The notes beneath the pieces were generated by a model. The model made no database searches. It had not been told where the DNA came from and was given only the letters and a program-made list of their open reading frames with translations. From NCBI GenBank assembly GCA_944322285.1, contig CALUOR010000016.1, positions 1 through 64,000 on the forward strand: a DNA stretch of 64,000 nucleotides. Reading direction: 5' to 3'. This DNA comes from an uncultured Bacteroides sp. GTDB lineage: Bacteria; Bacteroidota; Bacteroidia; Bacteroidales; Bacteroidaceae. Both the position numbers and the translations under genes were made by a program. Position 1 is the stretch's first letter; the number at the start of each line of letters is the position of its first letter. Positions 9,820-18,409 of this stretch are shown one piece after another.

Positions 9820-11811
9820 ATGAAGCAGGAAGAAGAACCTATTACGGGTATACCGGAAAACGCGTTTCGTGAATTAAAACCAGGCGAAACATACAATCCG
9901 CTAATGAGTCCGGACCGGACCTACCCGGAAGTGAACTTATGGTCGGTGTCATGGGGAGTATGCATGGCCGTACTATTCTCGGCTGCAGCCGCTTACTTAG
10001 GACTGAAAGTAGGACAAGTGTTTGAAGCCGCTATCCCCATTGCCATCATTGCAGTGGGCGTGTCTACCGCCGCGCGGCGCAAACATGCCTTGGGCGAGAA
10101 CGTTATTATCCAATCCATTGGAGCAAGCTCGGGTGTCATTGTAGCCGGTGCCATTTTTACTCTGCCTGCCCTGTATATCTTACAAGAAAGCTATCCGGAA
10201 GAGGTCACCGTGACATTTACGCAAGTGTTCATCAGTTCCTTACTGGGAGGCGTATTAGGCATTCTCTTCCTCATACCATTCCGAAAATATTTTGTAAGCG
10301 ATATGCATGGCAAGTATCCTTTCCCCGAAGCTACGGCCACCACACAGGTGTTGGTATCGGGCGAGAAAGGGGGAAATCAGGCAAAACCTTTGCTGGCCGC
10401 AGGATTAATAGGCGGATTGTATGATTTCATCGTGGCCACGTTTGGATGGTGGAACGAGAATTTCACCACCCGCTTCTGTGCCTGGGGCGAAATGCTGGCG
10501 GAAAAAACGAAGTTGGTATTCAAAGTGAATACGGGAGCCGCAGTATTGGGCTTAGGCTACATTGTTGGCCTGAAATATGCGGCTATTATCTGTTTCGGGT
10601 CGCTGGCAGTGTGGTGGATTATCATTCCCGGCATGTCACTTATTTGTGGTGATGCAGTGCTAAACCAATGGAACCCTGAAATTACACAAACCGTGGGACA
10701 AATGTCGGCTGAAGACATCTTCGCCAACTATGCCAAAAGCATCGGCATCGGCGGCATCGCTATGGCGGGCATCATTGGCATCATCAAGTCATGGGGCATC
10801 ATCAAAAGTGCCGTAGGACTGGCCACCAAGGAAATGGGCGGAAAACAAAAGGCGAATGCGAATGTGATCCGCACTCAGCGGGATCTCTCCATGAAAATCA
10901 TTGCCATAGGTTCCATCGCAACGTTAGTGCTGGTATTCATATTCTTCTATTTTGATGTTATGCAAGGCAATTTGTTGCATACGGTGGTAGCCATACTCCT
11001 GGTGGCAGGCATTGCCTTCCTCTTTACCACTGTAGCAGCCAACGCCATTGCCATAGTGGGCACTAACCCTGTGTCGGGCATGACACTGATGACGCTGATT
11101 CTGGCCTCTGTAGTCATGGTGGCCGTAGGCTTGAAAGGTCCTGGCGGCATGGTGGCCGCATTGGTCATGGGCGGTGTAGTTTGTACGGCTTTGTCCATGG
11201 CCGGAGGCTTTATTACCGATTTGAAAATTGGTTATTGGCTAGGGACCACACCCGTGAAACAGGAAACATGGAAATTCTTAGGTACCATCGTATCAGCAGC
11301 TACCGTAGGTGGTGTCATGATTATCTTAAACAAGACTTACGGATTTACCAGCGGACAATTGGCAGCTCCTCAAGCCAATGCTATGGCAGCTGTAATAGAG
11401 CCGCTGATGAGCGGAGTATCTGCTCCTTGGCTACTCTATGGCATCGGTGCAATATTAGCCGTGGTGCTGACATGGCTTAAGGTTCCCGCTTTGGCCTTTG
11501 CATTGGGCATGTTCATTCCGCTGGAGCTGAATATTCCTCTTCTGGTGGGAGGTGCCATCAACTGGTATGTAACAAGCCGTAGCAAAGACGCTACTATCAA
11601 TGCGGAACGAGGTGAGAAAGGCACTTTGCTGGCATCTGGCTTTATTGCCGGAGGTGCGTTGATGGGCGTAGTAAGCGCCGGCATGCGCTTTGGAGGCATT
11701 AATTTGGTTAACGATGCTTGGATAGCAAATCCTATGTCCCAAGTAGTGGCCTTGCTGGCTTATGCCATCCTGATATTCTATTTCATAAAGGCATCCATGA
11801 AGATTAAGTAA
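9820..11811 (+). CDS. OPT family oligopeptide transporter
   Basis: This 663-residue integral membrane protein has about 14-16 hydrophobic segments. It carries OPT family motifs, including NLWSVSWGVCMAVLFSAAAAYLGLKVGQ at residues 45-72 and the KYPFPEATATTQVL block near residue 167. The family imports peptides or peptide-like metal chelates across the inner membrane; the substrate cannot be read from sequence. The gene is followed at 23 bp by an esterase and then a DUF1460 amidase-like gene. This suggests a small operon handling wall- or diet-derived peptides, which is inference. Confidence 0.93.
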   Translation: MKQEEEPITGIPENAFRELKPGETYNPLMSPDRTYPEVNLWSVSWGVCMAVLFSAAAAYLGLKVGQVFEAAIPIAIIAVGVSTAARRKHALGENVIIQSIGASSGVIVAGAIFTLPALYILQESYPEEVTVTFTQVFISSLLGGVLGILFLIPFRKYFVSDMHGKYPFPEATATTQVLVSGEKGGNQAKPLLAAGLIGGLYDFIVATFGWWNENFTTRFCAWGEMLAEKTKLVFKVNTGAAVLGLGYIVGLKYAAIICFGSLAVWWIIIPGMSLICGDAVLNQWNPEITQTVGQMSAEDIFANYAKSIGIGGIAMAGIIGIIKSWGIIKSAVGLATKEMGGKQKANANVIRTQRDLSMKIIAIGSIATLVLVFIFFYFDVMQGNLLHTVVAILLVAGIAFLFTTVAANAIAIVGTNPVSGMTLMTLILASVVMVAVGLKGPGGMVAALVMGGVVCTALSMAGGFITDLKIGYWLGTTPVKQETWKFLGTIVSAATVGGVMIILNKTYGFTSGQLAAPQANAMAAVIEPLMSGVSAPWLLYGIGAILAVVLTWLKVPALAFALGMFIPLELNIPLLVGGAINWYVTSRSKDATINAERGEKGTLLASGFIAGGALMGVVSAGMRFGGINLVNDAWIANPMSQVVALLAYAILIFYFIKASMKIK

Positions 11812-11834
11812 AACCAATCTAATTATATTGTGTC

Positions 11835-12695
11835 ATGAAAACATTGTTTACAACTATCGTTTTGTTTTTATCAACTATGCTATACGCACAGAAAACCGTG
11901 GAACTTCCCCTTTGGCCGGAAGGAGCACCCAATACGAACGGCCTGACAGGAACAGAAGAAGACTTGGAAGGAGGCCGTGTGGCCAATGTGGTCAGTCCTT
12001 CCATCACAGTCTATCCGGTAAAGAATCCAAATGGAATGGCCATCATAGCCTGCCCAGGTGGAGGATACGCACGCTTGGCCATGAATCACGAAGGACATGA
12101 TATGGCCGCATGGATGGGCACACAAGGCATCACGTACGTAGTATTGAAATACCGTATGCCGAACGGACATTACGAAGTCCCTCTGAGCGATGCGGAACAA
12201 GCTATCCGCTTAGTGCGCAAACATGCTTCAGAATGGGGTATCAATCCGGATCGCATAGGCATTATGGGGTCTTCGGCAGGGGGACATTTGGCCGCCTCCC
12301 TTGCTACCCTGTATAGCTCGGAAGAAACTCGCCCGGACTTTCAGATATTATTCTATCCGGTTATCTCCATGGATCCGAAAGTGACCCATGGAGGCTCGCG
12401 TGAAAACCTCATTGGCAAGAATCCGACACCGGATCTGGAAAGTAAATATACACTGGAGAAGCAAGTAAATGCCCGCACGCCTCAGGCCTTCATCATGCTA
12501 TCGGCAGATGATGGAGCCGTACCGCCCGCTAATGGCATCCAGTATTTTGAAGCACTGCTCAAGAACGGCGTGCAGGGATGTTCTCTACACGTCTACCCCA
12601 CCGGCGGACACGGCTGGGGTTTCCGCGACGGCTTCACCTACAAACGCCAATGGACTGGTGAACTGGAGAAATGGTTAAGAGAAGAAGTGAAATAA
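11835..12695 (+). CDS. Secreted alpha/beta hydrolase (esterase-like)
   Basis: This 286-residue protein has a signal peptide ending near MLYAQ (residue 18), so it acts outside the cytoplasm. It contains the hormone-sensitive-lipase-like PGGGY oxyanion motif at about 74-78 and the nucleophile elbow GSSAGG with Ser147. Asp225 or Asp226 and His259 are likely partners in the catalytic triad. Related Bacteroides proteins are annotated as xylan or acetyl esterases. It is 23 bp after the OPT gene and 12 bp before the DUF1460 gene. The substrate is unknown. Confidence 0.88.
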   Translation: MKTLFTTIVLFLSTMLYAQKTVELPLWPEGAPNTNGLTGTEEDLEGGRVANVVSPSITVYPVKNPNGMAIIACPGGGYARLAMNHEGHDMAAWMGTQGITYVVLKYRMPNGHYEVPLSDAEQAIRLVRKHASEWGINPDRIGIMGSSAGGHLAASLATLYSSEETRPDFQILFYPVISMDPKVTHGGSRENLIGKNPTPDLESKYTLEKQVNARTPQAFIMLSADDGAVPPANGIQYFEALLKNGVQGCSLHVYPTGGHGWGFRDGFTYKRQWTGELEKWLREEVK

Positions 12696-12707
12696 ACTCC
12701 CCCATTT

Positions 12708-13481
12708 ATGCGCATCACTTTCCTATCATATACTCTATTAATCGCCCTTGCCTCCTGTGCCCAAAGCACGGAAGGCAGGGCGATACTTCATTATGCCCTT
12801 ACGTTTCTTGAAAGACCTTACGTAGCCCATACCTTAGAAGCAGGAAATGAAGAGCAATTGATTATGAATCTCAACGAGGTGGATTGTACCACTTATGTGG
12901 AATATGCGCTTGCCTTGACGCTGGCCAAAGGGGATACACTATGTGCACAAAACTACTTGAAACGTATACGTTATCGGGATGGAGTGATAGATGATTATGT
13001 ATCGCGCCTGCATTACATCACCGAATGGATAGAGAACGGCGTACGTAATGGCTTCTTCGAAGACATTACGTCCCGACATGGCACAGACACACTTCAGGTA
13101 GAACTTTCCTTTATGTCCTCGCACCCCAATGCCTACCGCCACTTAAAGGACTCTCCTACCCGCGTAGCACAGATGGATAGTGTTGAACAAAAGCTATCCG
13201 GTCAAACCATCCACTATCTACCCAAAGAAAAGCTTCCCGCCGAAGGGCTTCCCTGGATAAAGGCCGGTGACATTCTGTGCATCACTACAAACATTCCGGG
13301 GCTGGATGTGGTACATTTGGGGTTCGCTTACTATAAGGATGGCAAGCTTCATCTGCTTCATGCCTCGTCCAGTCAAAAAAAAGTCCTCGTTTCCGAGGAC
13401 TCCTTCACCGATATGTTTCCACGCAACAAGACGTGGACAGGGGTGCGGGTGTTGCGAATTAATTCTTCAAATAATAAGTAA
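12708..13481 (+). CDS. DUF1460 N-acetylmuramoyl-L-alanine amidase-like lipoprotein
   Basis: This 257-residue protein belongs to DUF1460, a family with an NlpC/P60-like cysteine-hydrolase fold thought to cleave peptidoglycan-derived amides. The lipobox LIALASC (Cys17) indicates lipid attachment. Cys60 in the NEVDCTTYVEY motif is the likely nucleophile, with His203 (DVVHLGFAYY) as partner. Its last 23 bases overlap the 3' end of the opposite-strand SIMPL gene. Together with the upstream peptide transporter, a role in recycling muropeptides is plausible but inferred. Confidence 0.88.
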   Translation: MRITFLSYTLLIALASCAQSTEGRAILHYALTFLERPYVAHTLEAGNEEQLIMNLNEVDCTTYVEYALALTLAKGDTLCAQNYLKRIRYRDGVIDDYVSRLHYITEWIENGVRNGFFEDITSRHGTDTLQVELSFMSSHPNAYRHLKDSPTRVAQMDSVEQKLSGQTIHYLPKEKLPAEGLPWIKAGDILCITTNIPGLDVVHLGFAYYKDGKLHLLHASSSQKKVLVSEDSFTDMFPRNKTWTGVRVLRINSSNNK

Positions 13482-14160
13482 CGGTAGTCACTACACGCAC
13501 ACTTTTAATATAGGGTGTATTTCCGTCCCGATCGGAGATTGAGAATTGACCTTGCGAGGCGTTACGAATCTTTCCCAACTTGCTGTCTGAATCCTTGGCA
13601 AACTTCTCTCCGGCCGCACGCGCGTTTTTGGTAGCTTCCTCTATCATCTGAGGCTTTATATCGTTCAGACCCGTGAACTCATAAGAGACATTATAACGAT
13701 AATCTCCCCCGGTAATAGCAATGCCTTGTTTCAAAAGTTCGGTCTGCTCAGACATAAGCTTACGTACTTTATCCACATTGCGCGAGGTTACGGTTATCAC
13801 CGATGTGGCATTATACCGATAGGTGACATTTTCATTGGAATAACGTTCGGCTTTCATATCGATAATCTCGGACGGAGCCACGCTGATTTCCTCATCCGTA
13901 ATGCCGTTGGACTTCAGAAAACTTACAATGGCCTGATTCTTCTTCTCCATATTCATATACAAGGCAGGCAAGTCGTTACCTATGTCTTTATACATCAGAG
14001 GCCACGTCACCTTGTCGGCCGGCACTTCCATTTCAGCCAGTCCCTTTACGGTGACAATGCGCTCCTTATCCTTCACATCGTTGATGCCTCCGCGAATCAT
14101 TAACCCAAGCAGCACCATGCCTATAGCAAGAATAACCGCTTCCATTTTCCAATTCTTCAT
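13459..14160 (-). CDS. SIMPL domain protein
   Basis: This 233-residue protein has one N-terminal membrane anchor (residues 5-25) and a periplasmic SIMPL (DUF541) domain, seen in IVTVKGLAEMEVPADKV and the C-terminal RVVTTVTYYLKN. SIMPL proteins are related to BP26/OMP28 antigens and have no settled function. An AAAGGAGG Shine-Dalgarno-like sequence lies just upstream, unusual in this phylum. The 3' end overlaps the convergent DUF1460 gene by 23 bp. Confidence 0.9.
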   Translation of the reverse strand: MKNWKMEAVILAIGMVLLGLMIRGGINDVKDKERIVTVKGLAEMEVPADKVTWPLMYKDIGNDLPALYMNMEKKNQAIVSFLKSNGITDEEISVAPSEIIDMKAERYSNENVTYRYNATSVITVTSRNVDKVRKLMSEQTELLKQGIAITGGDYRYNVSYEFTGLNDIKPQMIEEATKNARAAGEKFAKDSDSKLGKIRNASQGQFSISDRDGNTPYIKSVRVVTTVTYYLKN

Positions 14161-14357
14161 CGTTCAAATCCTCCTTTATAATTTAGATTAGATATGTAGA
14201 ACAAAGAAAACGAATATGAATGGCATGTGCAAATAGTAAGCCCTAAAAATAATGAAAATGAAACAGGATATAGTACTGAGAATATAGCATGTACCCTAAA
14301 ATCAGTTCACGGAGCAAAGAAATTCATTGGATGATAGAAAATTATCAAAAAAATCCC

Positions 14358-14365
14358 TACTTTTG
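14358..14365 (+). promoter_or_regulatory. Candidate -7 box for the 6S-like RNA
   Basis: TACTTTTG matches TAnnTTTG. It predicts a transcript start near 14372, about 50 bases before the outer stem of the structured RNA. Confidence 0.45.
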
Positions 14366-14423
14366 TAATCGGATAGAGGCAATTCTTTCCATGACATATT
14401 GAAAATAAGAGGCGTTATGTCTT

Positions 14424-14559
14424 CTTCTTGTATGTACGAAGCCTGAGAACCTTCAAACAATGGAAACAAGAGATGATATAATGGTCTCCACGCATATGCG
14501 TGGGGCTGTTATTCCCACATCTGTTTCCAAAGGTTTTCTCAGGGCCTGTACATAAGAAG
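14424..14559 (+). ncRNA. Structured RNA, 6S-like candidate
   Basis: The segment folds as one long interrupted hairpin. CTTCTTGTATGTAC (14424-14437) pairs with GTACATAAGAAG (14548-14559). CCTGAGAACCTT (14442-14453) pairs with AAGGTTTTCTCAGG (14530-14543). TGGAAACA (14461-14468) pairs with TGTTTCCA (14522-14529). A short GATG/CATC stem follows, then a bubble of 12 and 14 bases. The tip is CCACGC-ATAT-GCGTGG (14488-14503). A closed stem, open central bubble and apical hairpin are the layout of 6S RNA, which mimics an open promoter and binds RNA polymerase. A promoter sits upstream. The strand is assigned from that promoter, and mature ends are unknown. Confidence 0.5.
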
Positions 14560-14634
14560 TGTGGCATACAGTTCCACGCTTCGTAGTTTAATTAATAGAA
14601 GCTACAAGGTACTGGGTAGCAGGAAGACGATAAT

Positions 14635-15351
14635 ATGAAATGCGTATTTATTACATTCTTTGCATTGCTTTCTGTTGTTTGTAATGCACAAACATTTATC
14701 TATCCCCAGAATGATTCCATTCTAACAGAATATAATGACGGGAAACTATGGGCATATCTAAATAAAAATAATTTAGTTGTAGGGCTAACATGTTTTAAGG
14801 CTAAAGATGATTATGGGAGATATTATCAATTAAATATTTTCATTAAAAATATAGGAGATTCTCCTGTTACATTCTATCCCGATAGTATATATTCAGATTT
14901 GCTTACAAAGAGAAATAACACATTACGACTTGAAGTGTATACAAATGAAGAATATCAAAAAAAGATAAAACGTTCACAAACGTGGGCTATGGTGTTATAT
15001 GGCTTTTCAGCTGGGCTTAATGCAGGAACAGCAGGGTATTCCACATCCTATTCTACATCTTATTCTCCTAATGGTTATACTTATACAACAATAACTCAGC
15101 ATTATGACGCTAATGCAGCATACCAAGCCAATATGTCATCAACAAATCAAATCTTTACATTAGGCCAAATGTTAGAAAATGACCGTTCTGTCCGTGAGCA
15201 AGGTTATCTAAAAACTACTACGATTCGCCCAAACGAGGCAATTATTGGTTATATGAATATTAAGAGGAAGAAAGGTAGAATTTTGACTATTAATATTCCT
15301 GTTAATGGTTGTATCTACACTTTTGATTGGAATGTAAACAAGAAAAAGTAA
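14635..15351 (+). CDS. Exported protein of unknown function
   Basis: I do not recognise this 238-residue protein. It has a clear signal peptide (MKCVFITFFALLSVVCNAQ, cut near residue 19), so it is periplasmic or outer-membrane associated. Residues 20-100 look like a beta-sandwich region. Residues 127-155 are rich in Ser, Thr and Tyr (YSTSYSTSYS). The C-terminal third resembles an immunoglobulin-like strand pattern. The gene is much richer in A and T than its neighbours. It begins 75 bp after the structured RNA and may share its transcript. Confidence 0.75.
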   Translation: MKCVFITFFALLSVVCNAQTFIYPQNDSILTEYNDGKLWAYLNKNNLVVGLTCFKAKDDYGRYYQLNIFIKNIGDSPVTFYPDSIYSDLLTKRNNTLRLEVYTNEEYQKKIKRSQTWAMVLYGFSAGLNAGTAGYSTSYSTSYSPNGYTYTTITQHYDANAAYQANMSSTNQIFTLGQMLENDRSVREQGYLKTTTIRPNEAIIGYMNIKRKKGRILTINIPVNGCIYTFDWNVNKKK

Positions 15352-16053
15352 ATATGAAAGCTATATATCTTTACATTTGAGATGGCAATCGTATTTCTAT
15401 CTCACTCTTTGTTTTCTATGGAAGAAGGGAAAATGCATGCGAAGAAAGGACAGTACCATGTATAAATTTATAGCATTCTGATAGTTAATCACTTACAATG
15501 ATAATAATAAAACTTTCATGAAGACCTAAATAGAATAATTAATCTAGAAAGGATAATTGAGCATTCGAAGTCTGTCATTTGTATTTTCCTTCATGCACAA
15601 ACTTATTTTACATTTGGATTGCATATGAGATACTATTATACTTCGTGATATGAAAAAAGTTCGCTTATACTTCAAAAAAGTATTTGTGAGAAAGAAAATC
15701 CTAATAATTTACATCATTTGATAGGCTTATAGTCCGCCCAGTCCTTTAGTATCAGGACTGCAGTCCTCCTATGCTAGGACTCGAGTCCTTCCTAACTAGG
15801 ACTGCAGTCCTACTTAAGCAGGACTGAGAAAGGATTTTGCTAAAGTCTGAATATCATTAAACATGGCATAAGAATTAGAACATATAATTCTCATTATCAG
15901 ATTGTTATAAAATGCATCGGCACACAAAGATACTCGTTTTTTTCTTCTATACCAAAAAGAATTTTAAAATTAGAAAATGTCGGACAAAACAGGATCCCTG
16001 ATGAGAATATTATCAGAATATAAAAGAAGAATTTAGTATGTAAAAGATGAGAA
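15352..16053. other. AT-rich gene-free region
   Basis: No open frame of note and no tRNA are visible in these 700 bases. The only structured element is the four-unit hairpin array at 15740-15825. The rest is low-complexity AT-rich sequence between the end of the exported protein gene and the 3' end of the DUF5686 gene. Confidence 0.6.
15740..15825. repeat. Tandem array of four 22-bp hairpin units
   Basis: AGTCCT-N8-AGGACT occurs four times with starts at 15740, 15762, 15784 and 15806, an exact 22-bp period. All four 6-bp arms are identical, while the 8-bp loops differ (TTAGTATC, CCTATGCT, TCCTAACT, ACTTAAGC). Junctions between units form perfect palindromes such as AGGACTGCAGTCCT. Conserved arms with variable loops suggest selection on pairing or on a dyad-binding protein. 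Confidence 0.85.
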
Positions 16054-18246
16054 TCAGTCGAATAACTCGAAGGTAAACTTGCATCCTATCTCCTGATACT
16101 TCCAGTTGGCGAAACTCACAAAAACGCCAAAGTCGAAAACATGCGTACCAATTCCATAACCCAGCTCGATGTAAGGCTCCAAGTGAGGCACCAACAAAGC
16201 ATTGAAGTAGAGGCGTTCGTTGAGCACGTATTGAGTGTATTTGCTCAGATGACGCATCAGAAGGAAGGGGGCTTCGTAAGTAGCATGTGCCCGTAAATAC
16301 TCGCGGGAGGAGTTGTACCAACGCCGGTCGAGCAATTGAAAGACGCCTCCTATTTCATCATTCCAGCCTACGGGCAGGTTAGAGCGGGTAAAGTTGGCAA
16401 AATCCACAAAGAAAAGCTCTTCCTGATTGGTGAACTTCCCCCACCCTACGCGGTAGTAAAAGTCACGCATCAGCCCCAACGGAATGTTGTGCTGATAATC
16501 CACCTCCACACGCTCGTATTTGCCCGAACCAGGCAATATGCCACTGATACCCCGCTCCCAATCCACCGAGAGCGTGGGATACTTAGAGTGAAGATTTATC
16601 TTTCTGTCCCCGTTCATGTAGTAATATTGTCCCGGAGTCCAACTAAGATTTACACGGGGCGCAAAGCTGCTATATGTATGCCGATACCGACTTAAGTCTA
16701 TGTCAATGCCTCCGGGACGGACGGGTACGAAGTTGGAACGCTCCACCTCCGTACGCCGGTGTATGGAAAGACCGACATCCAAAGTCAGACCATTCGTTAT
16801 CTCCCAGGTGTGGTGCAGCCGGAAATACAAATCCTTAAAATAATCCAGATGTATCTGGTCGAAATCGAAGATGCTATCGGGCATGGCCTTCAGCTCGTCC
16901 AGCATGTCACTACTATAAATCCGGTTTCCGTTGCCCACCTCCACATGAAAAGCCGCACGCTTGCGGGGCCAGTAATCGAAGTCGGCTTTCAGAGACCAAT
17001 AGAACTCCTTGCGCGTAAAGTTATACCCGATACGTGGTGCAATATAAAGCAGACGGTCGCCCGGGAAAAGGCGATTATAGCGGAAATCCTGCCGGTAAGA
17101 GATGCCGTTGGAATGGCTATAACTCAACGCCATAGGATTGATGAGAGGAGAACATCGCACACTGCCCACCTTTGCCAAGTTTACCGTATAGCGGCTCACA
17201 AGCGCATCGCCTATGCCACCCCAAAACTCCAACCGTTTATTCTTGGGCTTACGGTGCCTTTTGACAGTATCATTCTGCAAAAAGTATTGCCAATAGAGCG
17301 AGTCCTCATGAGCGGTCAAGGGTAAAGGACGGAAGGTGTCAAAAAAGCCAATGTCACGCGTATAAGCATTGGTGTCACAACGCAGCGTGAAAGAATCGCT
17401 CAAGTCATACTTGCTTTTATCCGAAGGATGAACCCCATGCGAGGAAGTATGCTGCTTGATGTCCTTATATGTCAGCACAGCGGTATAAGTGCCATCTATA
17501 ACATTGCCTGCCAACTTAAAACGCACGTCAAATTCAGAACGCAAAGGCAGAAACTCATCTGCGGATCCCACTTCGCCCATCTTTACCTGATTGCTGAAAT
17601 GTATAATCTCCGAACGTCCAGAGAAACGAATCTCGCGGATGCTCCATACGTTATCGCTTACCACCATATATCCGCCTACCAGCTGGAAACTTTTGCTCCG
17701 TGGAAGAAAACGAATTTTATATTGCCGACTGTGTGAAGGCCCCCAAATGCTGTCTATCCGATAATCATAATACTTACGGGCATTAGCTGCCAAGGGTGAT
17801 AAAAGCTTGTCATAAAGCAAGGTTGATGAATAGACATTAATATGAAAATATTCGGGAAGCTGACCGTCCAAGTCCCAAAACTCGTTAGCGGTTCCTGCGC
17901 TAGCAGTTACTTTCTGGTCGTAAATGTTTGGAGCAGTGAAACTCAATTCATTATGAGTCTCCATCATATACTCCTTCACCCCCTTGCGTATACGAAACAT
18001 AGTGGGGATGAACTTCAACAATTTGTTCTGCTTACGTATGTTGATGCGCCCCTTAATGTAAAGTTCTGCTTTATATCCGTCCACAATGCTTTCGTAGAGC
18101 GGAGCAAAAAAGATAACTTTGTCCATGATGGAATCTGCCGAGAAATGCTGCCCCCGATATACGTATGGAGCATACTCGGCTCGTACCTGATGCGGCACCA
18201 GCCATAAGAAGCCAAACAGAAATCCTATCAATAACTTATATCTCAC
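16054..18246 (-). CDS. DUF5686 family outer-membrane protein
   Basis: This 730-residue protein has a signal peptide (RYKLLIGFLFGFLWLV, cut near VRAEY) and then a DUF5686 core. It ends in a long C-terminal region with alternating polarity and a terminal aromatic residue pattern (CKFTFELFD), typical of an outer-membrane barrel. The carboxypeptidase-like N-terminal domain found in many relatives is absent. I chose the GTG at 18246. The longer in-frame TTG at 18279 lies inside the predicted promoter, while GTG is preceded by GGAGA and gives a proper signal peptide. Function is unknown; a role in envelope maintenance is only inferred. Confidence 0.88.
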   Translation of the reverse strand: MRYKLLIGFLFGFLWLVPHQVRAEYAPYVYRGQHFSADSIMDKVIFFAPLYESIVDGYKAELYIKGRINIRKQNKLLKFIPTMFRIRKGVKEYMMETHNELSFTAPNIYDQKVTASAGTANEFWDLDGQLPEYFHINVYSSTLLYDKLLSPLAANARKYYDYRIDSIWGPSHSRQYKIRFLPRSKSFQLVGGYMVVSDNVWSIREIRFSGRSEIIHFSNQVKMGEVGSADEFLPLRSEFDVRFKLAGNVIDGTYTAVLTYKDIKQHTSSHGVHPSDKSKYDLSDSFTLRCDTNAYTRDIGFFDTFRPLPLTAHEDSLYWQYFLQNDTVKRHRKPKNKRLEFWGGIGDALVSRYTVNLAKVGSVRCSPLINPMALSYSHSNGISYRQDFRYNRLFPGDRLLYIAPRIGYNFTRKEFYWSLKADFDYWPRKRAAFHVEVGNGNRIYSSDMLDELKAMPDSIFDFDQIHLDYFKDLYFRLHHTWEITNGLTLDVGLSIHRRTEVERSNFVPVRPGGIDIDLSRYRHTYSSFAPRVNLSWTPGQYYYMNGDRKINLHSKYPTLSVDWERGISGILPGSGKYERVEVDYQHNIPLGLMRDFYYRVGWGKFTNQEELFFVDFANFTRSNLPVGWNDEIGGVFQLLDRRWYNSSREYLRAHATYEAPFLLMRHLSKYTQYVLNERLYFNALLVPHLEPYIELGYGIGTHVFDFGVFVSFANWKYQEIGCKFTFELFD

Positions 18247-18276
18247 GTCACGTTTATTTCTCCATAATATTGCCGA

Positions 18277-18307
18277 CAAATATACTTTTTTTCCCCGAAA
18301 TCACCAA
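18277..18307 (-). promoter_or_regulatory. Promoter of the DUF5686 gene
   Basis: On the minus strand TTGG (18307-18304) is followed by TATATTTG (18284-18277), with about 20 bp between TTG and the -7 box. The predicted transcript start near 18270 rules out the TTG at 18279 as start codon. Confidence 0.65.
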
Positions 18308-18357
18308 CGTGCTCATCATTTCTATACATCTTATTTCCCTACTTCAATGAAAACACG

Positions 18358-18365
18358 TACTTTTG
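18358..18365 (+). promoter_or_regulatory. Candidate -7 box for glnN
   Basis: TACTTTTG matches TAnnTTTG and lies 44 bp before the glnN ATG. The -33 region is weak. Confidence 0.5.
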
Positions 18366-18409
18366 CAGGCGAATTCATATAGTAACTGATAACATAAACC
18401 GAAAATAGT

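Noticed and set aside
18247-18279. TTG start codon for the DUF5686 gene at 18279
   Set aside because: It overlaps the TATATTTG promoter box, so it would lie upstream of the transcript start.
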